Positions 39,797-49,720 of a DNA stretch of 64,000 nt are shown piece by piece. Origin of the DNA: Acetobacter conturbans (GTDB taxonomy: Bacteria > Pseudomonadota > Alphaproteobacteria > Acetobacterales > Acetobacteraceae); assembly GCF_011516755.1 (NCBI RefSeq), contig NZ_WOSY01000006.1, forward strand, positions 124,001 to 188,000, in the 5' to 3' direction. The position numbers and the translations under genes were made by a program. How positions within the stretch are numbered: position 1 is the stretch's first letter; each line of letters starts with the position of its first letter. The notes under the pieces were generated by a model that saw only the letters and a list, made by a program, of their open reading frames with translations, was not told the DNA's origin and made no database searches.

Positions 39797-40858
39797 ATGG
39801 ATGTGACACGTCTGATCGAACCCGGTGGTATTCTGCATGGACCAGAAGCCGGGCGTGCGATCAGGGCTGGTGTGGCGTTGCCGCTTGCGGGAGGTCCGAC
39901 CGCTTTCACCGTGGCGACATTGATCGAGAAAGATCATGTCTCCCACCCCATGCCCGTCGATCGTATCCCGGCTGGATGGCGCTCCACACTGGAAACCGTA
40001 ACCCGAAAAGCATCGTCCGCACTGTTGCCTTCCCAGCCACTGGTGATGGGGATCGTCAATGTCACGCCGGACAGTTTCAGTGATGGCGGCCATTACGTTG
40101 ACCCTGCGCGAGCCATCGCGCATGGGGAAAGACTGCTTCGGGATGGCGCCAGCATTCTCGACATGGGGGCGGAAAGCACGCGCCCCAATGCGGACCCTGT
40201 GTCCCCGGACGAGGAGTGGGCTCGGCTTCAGCCGCTTCTGGAAGAAATGGTTCGGCGAGAAGTCTGCATTTCCATTGATACCCGTAATGCCAGCACGATG
40301 GAGAAGGCGCTGAATGCCGGGGCGACACTCATCAACGATGTCTCGGCCCTGACCCATGATCCGGAAGCAATCGGCGTGCTGGCTGCCCGTTCCTGTCCGG
40401 TGGTGCTGATGCATATGCGCGGGACGCCCGCGACCATGAACGACATGACGCGCTATGGCGATGTGGTGGTCGATGTCGTGCGTGAACTGGCTGCCCGTAT
40501 CACGGTGGCGGAGCGGGGAGGGATTGCGCGTACGCGCATCCTCATTGATCCGGGGATCGGTTTTGCGAAAACTACAGCGCAGAATGCGGAAGTGATACGC
40601 CGACTGCCGCTGTTCGCTAATCTTGGCTGCCGCATGGTGCTCGGAACGTCGCGCAAACGGATGATTGGCGCGCTTACTGGCGTGAACGAAGCGGCTGAAC
40701 GAGATCCGGGAACGATCGCCTCATCGCTTCCGGGGCTGGTCCTTACCGATACCATCCTGCGTGTTCACAACTGCTCCGCCATGACTCAGGCACTGGGTGT
40801 TTGGGAAGGATGCTTCACACCGCATCCTTTGCCAGAGGGAACGTTTCAGATCATGTAA
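39797..40858 (+). CDS. folP: Dihydropteroate synthase
   Basis: 353-aa folate enzyme joining pABA to dihydropterin pyrophosphate; sulfonamide target. The catalytic domain starts at about residue 80 with LVMGIVNVTPDSFSDGG, then DMGAESTRP, ISIDTRN, LINDVSAL, LMHMRGTP and LIDPGIGFAKT, ending GTSRKRMIG. The extra N-terminal 80 residues are also seen in other Alphaproteobacteria. Its end overlaps the convergent cysE gene by 13 bp. Confidence 0.97.
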   Translation: MDVTRLIEPGGILHGPEAGRAIRAGVALPLAGGPTAFTVATLIEKDHVSHPMPVDRIPAGWRSTLETVTRKASSALLPSQPLVMGIVNVTPDSFSDGGHYVDPARAIAHGERLLRDGASILDMGAESTRPNADPVSPDEEWARLQPLLEEMVRREVCISIDTRNASTMEKALNAGATLINDVSALTHDPEAIGVLAARSCPVVLMHMRGTPATMNDMTRYGDVVVDVVRELAARITVAERGGIARTRILIDPGIGFAKTTAQNAEVIRRLPLFANLGCRMVLGTSRKRMIGALTGVNEAAERDPGTIASSLPGLVLTDTILRVHNCSAMTQALGVWEGCFTPHPLPEGTFQIM

Positions 40859-41664
40859 TCAATTGGTGGCAAGGTCTGATCCATCGTCAGGGATGGCATT
40901 TCCTTGAGGCGTGTGCCGATCTTGCGGGCCGGGTTGCCGACGACCGTGGTGTAGGGAGCGACGGCTTCCAGCACGATTGAGCCAGCACCGATTTTCGCCC
41001 CTTCGCCAATCTCAAGGGCGCCGAGCACCTTGGCGCCAGCGCCAATGAGCACGCCACGCCGGATTTTTGGGTGCCGATCACCCGCATGCTTGCCCGTGCC
41101 GCCCAGCGTGACACCCTGCAGAAGCGAAACGTCGTCCTCGATGACCGATGTTTCACCAATCACGATTCCAGTTCCGTGATCGAACAGAATGCGCCGTCCG
41201 AGCACTGCGGCCGGGTGGATGTCCACCCCGAACAGTTCGGACGCACGGCTTTGCAAATGCAGGGCCAGATGACGGCGGTTTTCGCGCCAGAGCCAGTGCG
41301 CCACACGATAACACTGGATCGCGTGGAAGCCTTTGAAGAAGAGAAAAGGGGTTACATAGTCCGGGCAGGCGGGATCACGTTCGCGGATGGCCTGCAGATC
41401 TGCGGCACTGGCGGCGATGGTGTCCGGCATGTCGGCATAGCATTCGAGAACCAGACCGCTCAGTTGTTCGGTACTGACATAGTGGTCGCCCAGCTTCCGC
41501 CCGATGAGCGCCGCCATGGCGGTGGCGAAGTCCGGGTGATTTTTTATGCCGGTAGACAGCAGCCCCATGACGAGCGGATCGCAGCAGACCTGAGATTCCG
41601 AGACCATGCGTGTCCATAAGGCATGCAGTTGTATGGAGCCGCCTGATGTGTCTGACTGCGTCAT
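40846..41664 (-). CDS. cysE: Serine O-acetyltransferase
   Basis: 272-aa enzyme making O-acetylserine for cysteine synthesis, which links to the sulfate uptake genes at the left end. N-terminal helical domain (DPLVMGLLSTGIKNHPDF), then left-handed beta-helix hexapeptides: GVDIHPAAVLGRRILFDHGTGIVIGETSVI, VTLGGTGKHAGDRHPKI, VLIGAGAKVLGALEIG. Chosen ATG 41664 gives MTQSDTSGGS; the frame extends to TTG 41745 with no clear ribosome site for either. Confidence 0.95.
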   Translation of the reverse strand: MTQSDTSGGSIQLHALWTRMVSESQVCCDPLVMGLLSTGIKNHPDFATAMAALIGRKLGDHYVSTEQLSGLVLECYADMPDTIAASAADLQAIRERDPACPDYVTPFLFFKGFHAIQCYRVAHWLWRENRRHLALHLQSRASELFGVDIHPAAVLGRRILFDHGTGIVIGETSVIEDDVSLLQGVTLGGTGKHAGDRHPKIRRGVLIGAGAKVLGALEIGEGAKIGAGSIVLEAVAPYTTVVGNPARKIGTRLKEMPSLTMDQTLPPIDYMI

Positions 41665-41757
41665 CGAAAAGGATATCCGGTTTCTGCAAAAGGTAATGCC
41701 TGCGTGACAAGGCAGGATATTACAGAGACCCGTCACGTCCGGCAACGAGCGGCGACA

Positions 41758-43134
41758 TCAGCCTTTTTTGTCGAGCAAGCGCGAGGCGCTCCATAGGGCG
41801 GCGGCGCCCGCACAGAAGGCTGCGGCGTCCAGACAGACTGCCGTTCCGGCTTCCGGCAACAGCCGCAACAGGAGAGCGGTTCCGATGCCTCCCAGTGTCT
41901 GGCCACTCTGGCGGGATACCTGCACCATGCCGCTGGCTCCCCCTTCGCGCCCGAGGGGGGCGGACAAAAGCATGGCCCGGTTGTTGGGGACCTGAAAGAC
42001 GCCAAACCCGAAACCGGCCAGGCCGATGCGCCAGACGACATCAAAAGCGGTCGGATGTACGGGCAGAAAGCGTAGGGCAAGGAAGCCTGCCATGGTGCCA
42101 AGCAATCCGATGGACGAGAGGATTCCTGCTGGCATCCGGTCGGCGATACGGCGGGTGACCGACGCTGAAATTATAAGACCAAAGGCCCAGGGGGTCATCA
42201 GGAGGCCGGTTTCCGTTGCGTTCCAGCCGTAATGATCATGAAGAGTGAAGGGGGCGGAAATCATGAAGAAGTTGGAACTGATATAGCCGATGACCCCGAC
42301 CAGAAAGGCAACCCTGAATTCTCCACCCCGCAGAAGATCCACGGGCATGATCGGTTGCGGTCGGTCTCTCTCCTTTCGGATCAGCCCCTGAAGTGCCGTC
42401 ATGCCGAGTAACAGCATTGCGACAGCCAGCCAGAGGCCGTTCGCATGTGCTACCGAATTACCTCCCAGACCGATGGCGGTCAGCGCGATGATGCAGAGCA
42501 GCGCGCCAGCAGGATCAGGCATTTCACCGGCTCGGGGTGTTTTCGGCAGGGACGTGAGTGCCAGGGCAAGCGTCAGGGCACCGATCGGAAGGTTGATCCA
42601 GAACAGCCAAGGCCAGTGCGCGATGGCGAGAATCAGGCCGGCTATAGTCGGTCCGAGGGCCATCCCCAGCCCGACGATCAGCGTGTTGATGGCGATGCCT
42701 TTGCCGAGTTCATCCTCCGGATAGATGAAGCGGATCAGGGCCGAGACCACGCCAAGCATGGAGGCCGCCCCAAAACCCTGCGCAGCCCGCGCAAGGGTCA
42801 GAATGGGTAGGGAAGGGGCCATGGCGCAGCCAACAGAAGCCACCATGAACAGCACGATGCCGATGACACACATCCGCGCATAGCCGATCCATGCGCCTGC
42901 TGCTGCCAGAGGAAGCAGGGCGGAAAGGCTGGCAAGCTGGTAAGCGTTGACGACCCACACTGTGTCGGAAGGTGCACTGTGCAGGTCGGCGCCGATGTCA
43001 GGGAGCGCCACATTGGCAATCGCGTAATCAACCTGAGCCAGAAGAATCGCCAGACACACGGCGAACATGGCTTTTATTCGGGCCGCGCCATACAGGCCAT
43101 CACTCTGCCCACGGGCAGGACTAAAGGTATTCAT
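41758..43134 (-). CDS. MFS drug/proton antiporter (DHA2, EmrB/QacA type)
   Basis: 458-aa permease with about 14 predicted membrane helices. The DHA2-type motif LAQVDYAIANVALPDIGADL with WVVNAYQLASLSALLPLAAAGAWIGYARM is at the N-terminus, and motif C (IVGLGMALGPTIAGLI) in TM5. Likely exports toxic compounds; substrate unknown. ATG 43134 follows a GGTTGGG stretch. No EmrA-type adaptor or regulator is adjacent. Confidence 0.9.
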   Translation of the reverse strand: MNTFSPARGQSDGLYGAARIKAMFAVCLAILLAQVDYAIANVALPDIGADLHSAPSDTVWVVNAYQLASLSALLPLAAAGAWIGYARMCVIGIVLFMVASVGCAMAPSLPILTLARAAQGFGAASMLGVVSALIRFIYPEDELGKGIAINTLIVGLGMALGPTIAGLILAIAHWPWLFWINLPIGALTLALALTSLPKTPRAGEMPDPAGALLCIIALTAIGLGGNSVAHANGLWLAVAMLLLGMTALQGLIRKERDRPQPIMPVDLLRGGEFRVAFLVGVIGYISSNFFMISAPFTLHDHYGWNATETGLLMTPWAFGLIISASVTRRIADRMPAGILSSIGLLGTMAGFLALRFLPVHPTAFDVVWRIGLAGFGFGVFQVPNNRAMLLSAPLGREGGASGMVQVSRQSGQTLGGIGTALLLRLLPEAGTAVCLDAAAFCAGAAALWSASRLLDKKG

Positions 43135-43260
43135 TATCCCCAACCTAACGGATGCACGGCCGTTTGCAGAGCCTCGGCGGTTATATGTGTGCGAGTGAAA
43201 ATGACGGCCTACTCAATGTCTGCTGAAAATGGGGGAACAATCAGAAGACAGCAGTGGTTT

Positions 43261-43407
43261 TTATCGCTTTACACTCTTCAGCCCATCTTTGTAGCCGAGA
43301 GCCTCCCACTGGGCCTTCTGAGACAGATGCTCATTAGGAGTGTCGCCAAACCAGGAACAGGCCGTCAGTGTAAATCCACAGAGAGTGAGAAAAACGAGGC
43401 GCGTCAT
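43261..43407 (-). CDS. Small lipoprotein
   Basis: 48-aa predicted lipoprotein. ATG 43407 has AGGAAACC directly upstream and opens MTRLVFLTLCGFTLTAC, a complete signal with lipobox LTAC. The mature part (SWFGDTPNEHLSQKAQWEALGYKDGLKSVKR) resembles other short proteobacterial lipoproteins but I cannot name it. The frame extends to 43452 without a ribosome site. Confidence 0.75.
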   Translation of the reverse strand: MTRLVFLTLCGFTLTACSWFGDTPNEHLSQKAQWEALGYKDGLKSVKR

Positions 43408-43552
43408 GGTTTCCTGATATGATCTAAATTTGGACTGCGGACAAGAATGCACCAGAAGTGACAGGGACGCGAGAGAGAATGCGAGCCCAACACTGTTTCG
43501 AACCGTTTTTGTTGGGACGCGCGAAAGACAGGTAATCCAGTGGAGCCTGACA

Positions 43553-44191
43553 TTAGCCGGTGCTGGCCGTTTTTCCGATCATCTCATCAAGAACATTCAC
43601 CTCTTCAGGTAACCGCCGCTTGATGATTCTGGCGGGCACGCCGCCCACCACGGACCAGGGGGGAACATCGGTTGTGACGACAGCTCCCGCGGCAACGATC
43701 GAATGGTCGCCTATGATCACACCATCGACGATGGAAACATTGGCCCCGATCCAGCAATCGTCGCCGACCACCACGCCTCTGGCGAAGCAGGGCTGGCTTT
43801 TCATTGTTTCCGTCGGCTTCGTTCCATGATTGAAACCGAAAATACTGACATTGTTTGCGATCATCGTGTCGCTGCCTATCCGGATGGGACCAGCGACGTG
43901 ACAGTTTGTGCCTATGCCGCTGTTTCGGCCAATTTCCACAGTCCCCCGGATGATACATCCGCCGCTGATATAGCTCTTGTCTCCGAGTGAGATACGGGTC
44001 GTGTAGACATGCGATGTTGGCGAGACATAACAGTCTTCTCCAAAGGAAGCTCCTGCCATTGTCCTCAGCACGCTTTGATAGGCAGGCTGGATCAGTTTTT
44101 GGATTTTTGTTTGTTTATCAAAATATTCCCATGACAGGTAAGTCTGTCTAAATATTCTTTGCCTGATCTTGAAAGCAAATCTGAATATCAT
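43553..44191 (-). CDS. Hexapeptide-repeat acyltransferase
   Basis: 212-aa acetyl- or acyl-transferase of the left-handed beta-helix type (CatB/WbbJ-like). Repeats run about residues 50-190: VEIGRNSGIGTNCHVAGPIRIGSDTMIANNVSIFG, GVVVGDDCWIGANVSIVDGVIIGDHSIVAAGAVV, ending VGGVPARIIKRR. The His in FGFNHG is the likely catalytic base. It probably acetylates a surface sugar or lipid A precursor; no polysaccharide cluster is adjacent. The gene is richer in A/T at its 5' end. Confidence 0.85.
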   Translation of the reverse strand: MIFRFAFKIRQRIFRQTYLSWEYFDKQTKIQKLIQPAYQSVLRTMAGASFGEDCYVSPTSHVYTTRISLGDKSYISGGCIIRGTVEIGRNSGIGTNCHVAGPIRIGSDTMIANNVSIFGFNHGTKPTETMKSQPCFARGVVVGDDCWIGANVSIVDGVIIGDHSIVAAGAVVTTDVPPWSVVGGVPARIIKRRLPEEVNVLDEMIGKTASTG

Positions 44192-44640
44192 ACATTACAC
44201 TCCAGATTCCATGGGACGAGTTTCAAGCTCGGCATTGTCTTTCCGTGAAGGAGAGTTGGAAATACAGTATTTTTTCTGATCAAAGAAGAAGAATGTTGAT
44301 TTTAGAGTATTTTAATAGTCGCATTACGTAACATTTTCCGATAAAAATATATTAGAAAATCTTTTTTGAGAATAAATCTTTTTATTTTTGGTGTATTTTG
44401 CAGATCTTTGCAGGAATATGTTTTTGTATTGAATATATGGTTAAGTGTTTCGGGTTTAATTATTTGTTTTTAATTTCCGAACAAGATCTATAACTGTATA
44501 TTTTCACTATAATACTTATGAAGTGTAATCGTATAAAACAGCCGTTGAATGCAAGGAAAGTGAACCCTTTAGTGTCAGTTCATTGATGAGCGCCATTTGA
44601 TTTTAATGAAAAGCTAAAGAGTACAGCTTATGGCTTCCAT
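44192..44640. other. AT-rich intergenic region
   Basis: About 450 bp strongly richer in A/T than the flanks (runs of T and A from 44270 to 44540). No gene is supported. It must carry the promoters of the divergent acyltransferase and lytic transglycosylase genes. No terminal inverted repeat was seen. Confidence 0.5.
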
Positions 44641-45285
44641 ATGAACCTCTTTTTACAATGTCTCGTGAGTGCCTGTCTCGTCCTGATGACGTGGTCGTCC
44701 GCAAAGGCCGCTCCGACCCCGACCCTGTCGTGTGAACAGGCCGCGACCATTGTGGAACGTAGTCTGGACATCCCGGCCGGGCTCCTTGCCGCAATCGCCA
44801 GAGTGGAAAGTAACAATCATCCGCTGGCGGTTAACGTGAACGGCGTTGCCGTGCCGTTTTCCAGGCAGGAGCTCGCTGTCGATGCCGTGCAGACCATGCT
44901 CAAATCGGGGGCATTCGGTCCCCGTCCCCATGTCGATGTCGGATGCTTTCAGGTCAATCTTGGGTGGCATTCAACCGCCTTCGCATCTGTTGAAGACAGT
45001 TTCGATCCGCTCAGTAACGGTCTGGCAGCTGGATTTTTTCTTCGGCAGCTTCATGGCGCAAAAGGAAACTGGCGCGATGCCGTGGCGCGTTATCATGCCG
45101 CTTCGCGTGAAGGCGACAGGTATGCCACGCATGTGTTCCACAAACTCGAAGGCGGTTCGGGCAGTGAACCGGCTGGCGTCGTACGGGCTGAAAGCGTCTC
45201 GCCTGCGGCTGGTAATGGGAGGGACTGGGTGAAAACGGCGTCCGGTTATGGAATCACGGTTTTTGAACCTGTGGCGAAACCCTGA
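44641..45285 (+). CDS. Lytic transglycosylase-like exported protein
   Basis: 214-aa secreted peptidoglycan lyase of the SLT type. Signal peptide MNLFLQCLVSACLVLMTWSSAKA. The catalytic Glu is E56 in IARVESNNHPLAVNVNG, followed by DVGCFQVNLGWH and DPLSNGLAAGFFLRQL and WRDAVARYHAASREG, which match the VirB1/IpgF-like SLT group often tied to secretion systems. No secretion genes are in the window, so it may be stand-alone. Confidence 0.8.
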   Translation: MNLFLQCLVSACLVLMTWSSAKAAPTPTLSCEQAATIVERSLDIPAGLLAAIARVESNNHPLAVNVNGVAVPFSRQELAVDAVQTMLKSGAFGPRPHVDVGCFQVNLGWHSTAFASVEDSFDPLSNGLAAGFFLRQLHGAKGNWRDAVARYHAASREGDRYATHVFHKLEGGSGSEPAGVVRAESVSPAAGNGRDWVKTASGYGITVFEPVAKP

Positions 45286-48200
45286 TCAAATGTCGGCGGT
45301 GTGGACCTTCTTCGTAGGGCGAGGGCGCATGACGCGGCGGTAAAGCGTCGGCAGCACCAGCAACGTAAGCGCCGTAGAAGACACAAGGCCGCCGATTACC
45401 ACACTGGCCAGAGGCCGCTCGACCTCCGCACCTGAGCTTTGCGAAAACGCCATAGGAAAGAACCCGAGGCTGGCGACAAGAGCCGTCGCCATGACGGGCC
45501 TGAAGCGTGACTCAGCAGCCCGGGCGACGGCGTCAGTCAAGGGGACGCCCTTGTTTTCCAGCGCGCGAATGGCACTTACCAGCACGACGCCGTTCAGGAT
45601 GGCCACACCGAAGAGGGCGATGAATCCGATCCCCGCCGAGATGCTGAATGGCAGTCCCCTCAGCGTCAGCATCAGAATACCGCCGGTCGCGGCCAGTGGA
45701 AGATTGAGAAAGACCAGCAGGGCAGGGCGGACCGCACCAAAAGCCGCGAACAGCAGGGCGAAAATCAGAATCAGCGCGAGAGGCAGGACAATCGCCAGCC
45801 GTCTGGAGGCGGATTCGAGGTTTCTGAACTGACCGTCCCATCTCATCGTGTAATCCGGTGGCAGATGCACTTCCCGTTTCACGCGTTGCTGGGCGTCCGC
45901 CACATAGGATGCGAGATCGCGTCCCCTTACATTCGCCTGCACCACCAGCCGCCGCTTGACCCTGTCACGGCTGATCCGGGTTGGCCCTGAAATCTCTCCG
46001 ATGTGGGTGACTTCCGAAAGCTGTACGCTTCCGTCGCCATCGCTGCGGAGAATGCGGAGAAGCGCAATCTGTTCGGGTGTCGCGGTATGGGCTGCATCCA
46101 GACGCACCTGCGTGTTGATCATGGCATTCCCCATAACGACCGGGCGACCGATATGCCCCCCGATCGCCTCCACCGTATCGAGAATATCCTGCTCCCGAAC
46201 GTTACGGCTCAGCGCCTTGTCCCTGTCGATGTCCACGACCAGCAACGGCACATCGCCACCACCGCTGACAGAGACGTCGGCGGCTCCGGGCACGTCCGAC
46301 ATGACGGCGACAGTACGGGCTCCGAGGCGTGCGAGCATGTCCAGATCGTCACCATAAATCGACACGGCGATCTGTGTGCGAACACCTGCGAGCAGATCAT
46401 CCATGCGCATCTGGACCGGCTGACTCCAGGAATAAAGTGCATCCGGCAGATCCCGTTCCAACGCGGCGTTCATCGCTTTTACGAGGTCGGCCTGCGTGCT
46501 GGCGGTCTTCCATGTTGAAGGATCGTTCAGGATAACGAACGAGTCGGATTCATTGGTGCCCATCGGATCGGTGGGGATGGCGGCCGTTCCTGTGTTGGTC
46601 ACAATGGCTCTGACTTCGGGAAAACCTTTTAGAATCTGCTCCTGCCGCGTGACGGACGCCAGCACCGTGTCGAGAGAGGCTGAGGGCAGACGCGTGGCCG
46701 TCACCGTCAGCGCCCCTTCCTGTAATTGCGGAATGAATTCGCCGCCAAGCCGCATGGCGAAGAAGACTGAGATGGCAAACAGGACGATTGTGCTGGCGAA
46801 CAGAGTGCGTGAGTGCGTTTCTCCCCATGCCGCCACACGCCGGTAGGGCGTTCGGAACAGGGCGATCAGCCGCGTATCGCCGTGGGGTTTGATTTTACCG
46901 AGCCACAGGGCGGCAAGGACGGGCACGCAAAGGAAGCAGTAGAGAAGCGATGCCAGCAGCCCCATGATCACGGTCTGAGCCATGGGACGGAACATCTTGC
47001 CTTCGATCCCCTGAAGGGTCAGCACCGGCAGATAAACCATGATGATGACGACGATGGCGAAGCAGACCGGTCGCATCACTTCGCGCACACCGGACAGCAC
47101 CAGTTCCCCGAACGGCGTCTCCGCATCCTCTTCCCGCAACGAAAGGATATGCTCGACCACGACAAGCGACCCGTCGACGATCATGCCGAAGTCGATTGCC
47201 CCAAGACTGAGCAGGTTGGCGGAAATTCCGAAGAAGCGCATTCCCGCCATCGCGCAGAGAAGGGACGCCGGAATAACGGAGGCGATGACCGCCGCCGCCC
47301 GCCAGCTCCCGATCACGATGCCCAGCACGACCAGAACCAGCACCGCGCCCAGCGCGAGATTTTCCCTGACCGTGGCGATCGTCTCGTCCGTCAGGGTGGA
47401 CCGCACGTAATAAGGTGCAAGCGTCACGCCGGGCGGCAGGGTATGGCGGATTGAGGGAAGAGCCTGGTTGATCGCCGCCAGTGTGGTGTCGGAACTCGCT
47501 CCCTTTTCCATCATGACCGTGCCGGTGACGGTTTCTCCGCGCCCGTCGCGGGTGACGGCCCCAAGCCGGGTGCGGGGGCCAGCCGATATCTGGCCAAGAT
47601 CTTTCAGGCGCAGGATGGACCCGTCCGGGTTGCTGCGGACTGGCAGGTCGGCAAAATCCCTGAGATCGTGGATCAGCCCGCGTCCGACCACGATCTGCTG
47701 TTCAGCGTGGTGAGTGATCCAGCCACCACCGGATGAGGCGTTGTTGCCGTCCACCGCGCGATAGACCTCGCTGACGGAAATGCCGCTCGCCACCAGTTTT
47801 CGCTCGTCGAGCGTGACCAGAAAGGTTTCTTCCGCGCCTCCGCTGACGTTCACTTCCACAACGCCCGGCACCATCCGCAACTGCGGGGCCACGGTCCATG
47901 TGAGGAGGCGGTTCAACTCCATCAGCGAGTGGCCCCGACCGGCGATTTCCAGCTGCATGATCTCGCCCATGCCGGTGGTCAGCGGACCCATGTTGATCTT
48001 GAGGCCGGGAACCGAAATCTCGTCCCGGACCTGCTGGATACGCTCGCTGACGCGTGCCCGGTCGAGATTGATGTCCGTGGCATCGTCAAACTGGACGTAG
48101 ACGACCGACACACCACTGCGAGAAACTGAACGCAGATCCGTCATACCGGGGATGCCGGTCATGCTGGCTTCGACGGGTAGGGTGATGAGTTTTTCAACTT

Positions 48201-48378
48201 CCTCGGTCGCAAGACCGGGAGCGACCGCCGTTATCAGAACCTGCTGGGGAGAGATGTCAGGCACGGCCTCGACGGGGAGGCCACGTACAAGGCCCAGACA
48301 CCCCAGCAGCAGCAGACACAGGCAGCCCAGAACCAGAGCGGGATTACGTTGGAGAGCGCCGAAAAACCCGTCACGCAT
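45286..48378 (-). CDS. czcA: Heavy-metal RND efflux permease (CzcA family)
   Basis: 1030-aa proton-driven pump of the heavy-metal branch. TM4 contains LGAIDFGMIVDGSLVVVEH, close to the CzcA signature DFGxIVDGxVVxVE. Two large periplasmic loops and 12 TM segments. Exported ion (Co, Zn, Cd, Ni or Cu) cannot be settled. Its ATG overlaps the adaptor stop (ATGA). No outer-membrane CzcC gene is adjacent. Confidence 0.92.
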   Translation of the reverse strand: MRDGFFGALQRNPALVLGCLCLLLLGCLGLVRGLPVEAVPDISPQQVLITAVAPGLATEEVEKLITLPVEASMTGIPGMTDLRSVSRSGVSVVYVQFDDATDINLDRARVSERIQQVRDEISVPGLKINMGPLTTGMGEIMQLEIAGRGHSLMELNRLLTWTVAPQLRMVPGVVEVNVSGGAEETFLVTLDERKLVASGISVSEVYRAVDGNNASSGGGWITHHAEQQIVVGRGLIHDLRDFADLPVRSNPDGSILRLKDLGQISAGPRTRLGAVTRDGRGETVTGTVMMEKGASSDTTLAAINQALPSIRHTLPPGVTLAPYYVRSTLTDETIATVRENLALGAVLVLVVLGIVIGSWRAAAVIASVIPASLLCAMAGMRFFGISANLLSLGAIDFGMIVDGSLVVVEHILSLREEDAETPFGELVLSGVREVMRPVCFAIVVIIMVYLPVLTLQGIEGKMFRPMAQTVIMGLLASLLYCFLCVPVLAALWLGKIKPHGDTRLIALFRTPYRRVAAWGETHSRTLFASTIVLFAISVFFAMRLGGEFIPQLQEGALTVTATRLPSASLDTVLASVTRQEQILKGFPEVRAIVTNTGTAAIPTDPMGTNESDSFVILNDPSTWKTASTQADLVKAMNAALERDLPDALYSWSQPVQMRMDDLLAGVRTQIAVSIYGDDLDMLARLGARTVAVMSDVPGAADVSVSGGGDVPLLVVDIDRDKALSRNVREQDILDTVEAIGGHIGRPVVMGNAMINTQVRLDAAHTATPEQIALLRILRSDGDGSVQLSEVTHIGEISGPTRISRDRVKRRLVVQANVRGRDLASYVADAQQRVKREVHLPPDYTMRWDGQFRNLESASRRLAIVLPLALILIFALLFAAFGAVRPALLVFLNLPLAATGGILMLTLRGLPFSISAGIGFIALFGVAILNGVVLVSAIRALENKGVPLTDAVARAAESRFRPVMATALVASLGFFPMAFSQSSGAEVERPLASVVIGGLVSSTALTLLVLPTLYRRVMRPRPTKKVHTADI

Positions 48379-49553
48379 CAGTCGTCGTCACTCATTCCAG
48401 CCAGCAGGATGATGGATTTGAGGGTGAAAGTGCCATGAGTGATGACGCTTTCCCCGCCCTTCAGTCCGGAAGAGAGAACGGTTTCAGATCCATTGTCCAA
48501 AGCGACCGTTACCGGGACCGGACGATAGGATTCCACTTCCTGCTGAACAAAGACGATGTGCTGGCCATTGATGGACACGACTGCCTCCGACGGCACCACA
48601 ATGCCCTGAGCCGCCTCCTGCGTTTCCAGGGTGGCATCCAGAACGGACCCCGGGATCAGCCGTCCATCAGGATTGGCGATGTGGCTGATGACCCGCACGA
48701 GGCCGGTCCGGGGATCGGCCTCCCCATTGATGCTGTCGATGCGGGATCGGAGCTGTGTTTTGCCCAGCATGGTCATCTGCGGGTTGCCGATCCGCAAGTT
48801 TGCGGCGGCGTCCGGAGAGACGTCGGACACCAGCCAGACAGAGGAGAGATCAGCGACAGTGGCGACATCCAGTGCCGGGAAAATGTCCGAAGCGACGGCT
48901 GTATCGACACGCTCCACCATGCCGTTGACGGGGGCGACGAGACTTGAGATTTCATCGCCTGTGATCTCTTCCGAGACGGAACGAAATTCCTGCTCGAACC
49001 TGTGGCGGAGTGTTGAGACATCCGTCTGGCGAGCCCGGAGATTAGCCTCGGCCTCGGCAAGAACGGCGGCACGACGGTGGACTTCTCCCGCTGACAGAGA
49101 CTGTCCTGCGAGTTGCCGTCCGCGGCTATAGGAAGCCTGTGCCTCGGCGACTGCGGCCTGTGCAGCTTCAAGGGCTGCTTTCAGTTCAGCCTTTTGCTGA
49201 TAAGCGACATGCAGGCTGTGGTCCTGATAGCGCACCAGCACATCGCCCTCGCGCACCCGCATACCCGGCCGTGCCGGAACGTCCAGCACTTTGCCGCTGC
49301 CCGCCGGATGAATGTGAACGACCCTTGTTTCGTTCGGCATCACGCGGGTGACCACCTGCAGCACCGCTTTCAGAGTGCCCTGTCGCGCAATGGTGGTGGA
49401 GAGCCCCGCATTGTCGGCGGCCGTGTGGGACAGGTGGATGGGGGCCGCGGAAATTGGCTGATCTTCCGCCATCGCGAGGCCAGTTCCACAACCAGTAAGG
49501 ATCAGCGCCATGAAGGCCACTCTCCGCGGACGGAGAGGCTGTGGGCATATCAC
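48378..49553 (-). CDS. Heavy-metal RND periplasmic adaptor (CzcB-like)
   Basis: 391-aa membrane-fusion protein. It begins with GTG 49553 (GAGGGG upstream) and a signal MICPQPLRPRRVAFMALILTGC, possibly a lipoprotein; ATG 49511 is an alternative with GGAGAG upstream. The fold shows VLDVPARPGMRVREGDVLVRYQD, a helical hairpin region, VAPVNGMVERVDTAVASDIFPALDVA and a C-terminal beta-barrel. It lacks the long His-rich CzcB tail. First gene of the pump operon. Confidence 0.88.
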   Translation of the reverse strand: MICPQPLRPRRVAFMALILTGCGTGLAMAEDQPISAAPIHLSHTAADNAGLSTTIARQGTLKAVLQVVTRVMPNETRVVHIHPAGSGKVLDVPARPGMRVREGDVLVRYQDHSLHVAYQQKAELKAALEAAQAAVAEAQASYSRGRQLAGQSLSAGEVHRRAAVLAEAEANLRARQTDVSTLRHRFEQEFRSVSEEITGDEISSLVAPVNGMVERVDTAVASDIFPALDVATVADLSSVWLVSDVSPDAAANLRIGNPQMTMLGKTQLRSRIDSINGEADPRTGLVRVISHIANPDGRLIPGSVLDATLETQEAAQGIVVPSEAVVSINGQHIVFVQQEVESYRPVPVTVALDNGSETVLSSGLKGGESVITHGTFTLKSIILLAGMSDDD

Positions 49554-49720
49554 CGCGCTTTTTCCCCTCGGGCGCGAAAGCGCACAAAGGGAAGGCTGCG
49601 CTTTCGGGGGAATACTTTGTCACAATGCCACTTCATATGACAGGCGTCCTGACTTAGGAGCCTGAACATGTCCAGTGAAAGTTTGAGATTACAGCGATAA
49701 TCCCGGAGGCGGCGTGCGTG

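Noticed and set aside
40846-40858. folP/cysE convergent overlap as a sign of a frameshift or pseudogene
   Set aside because: Both genes have complete family domains; a short tail-to-tail overlap is common.
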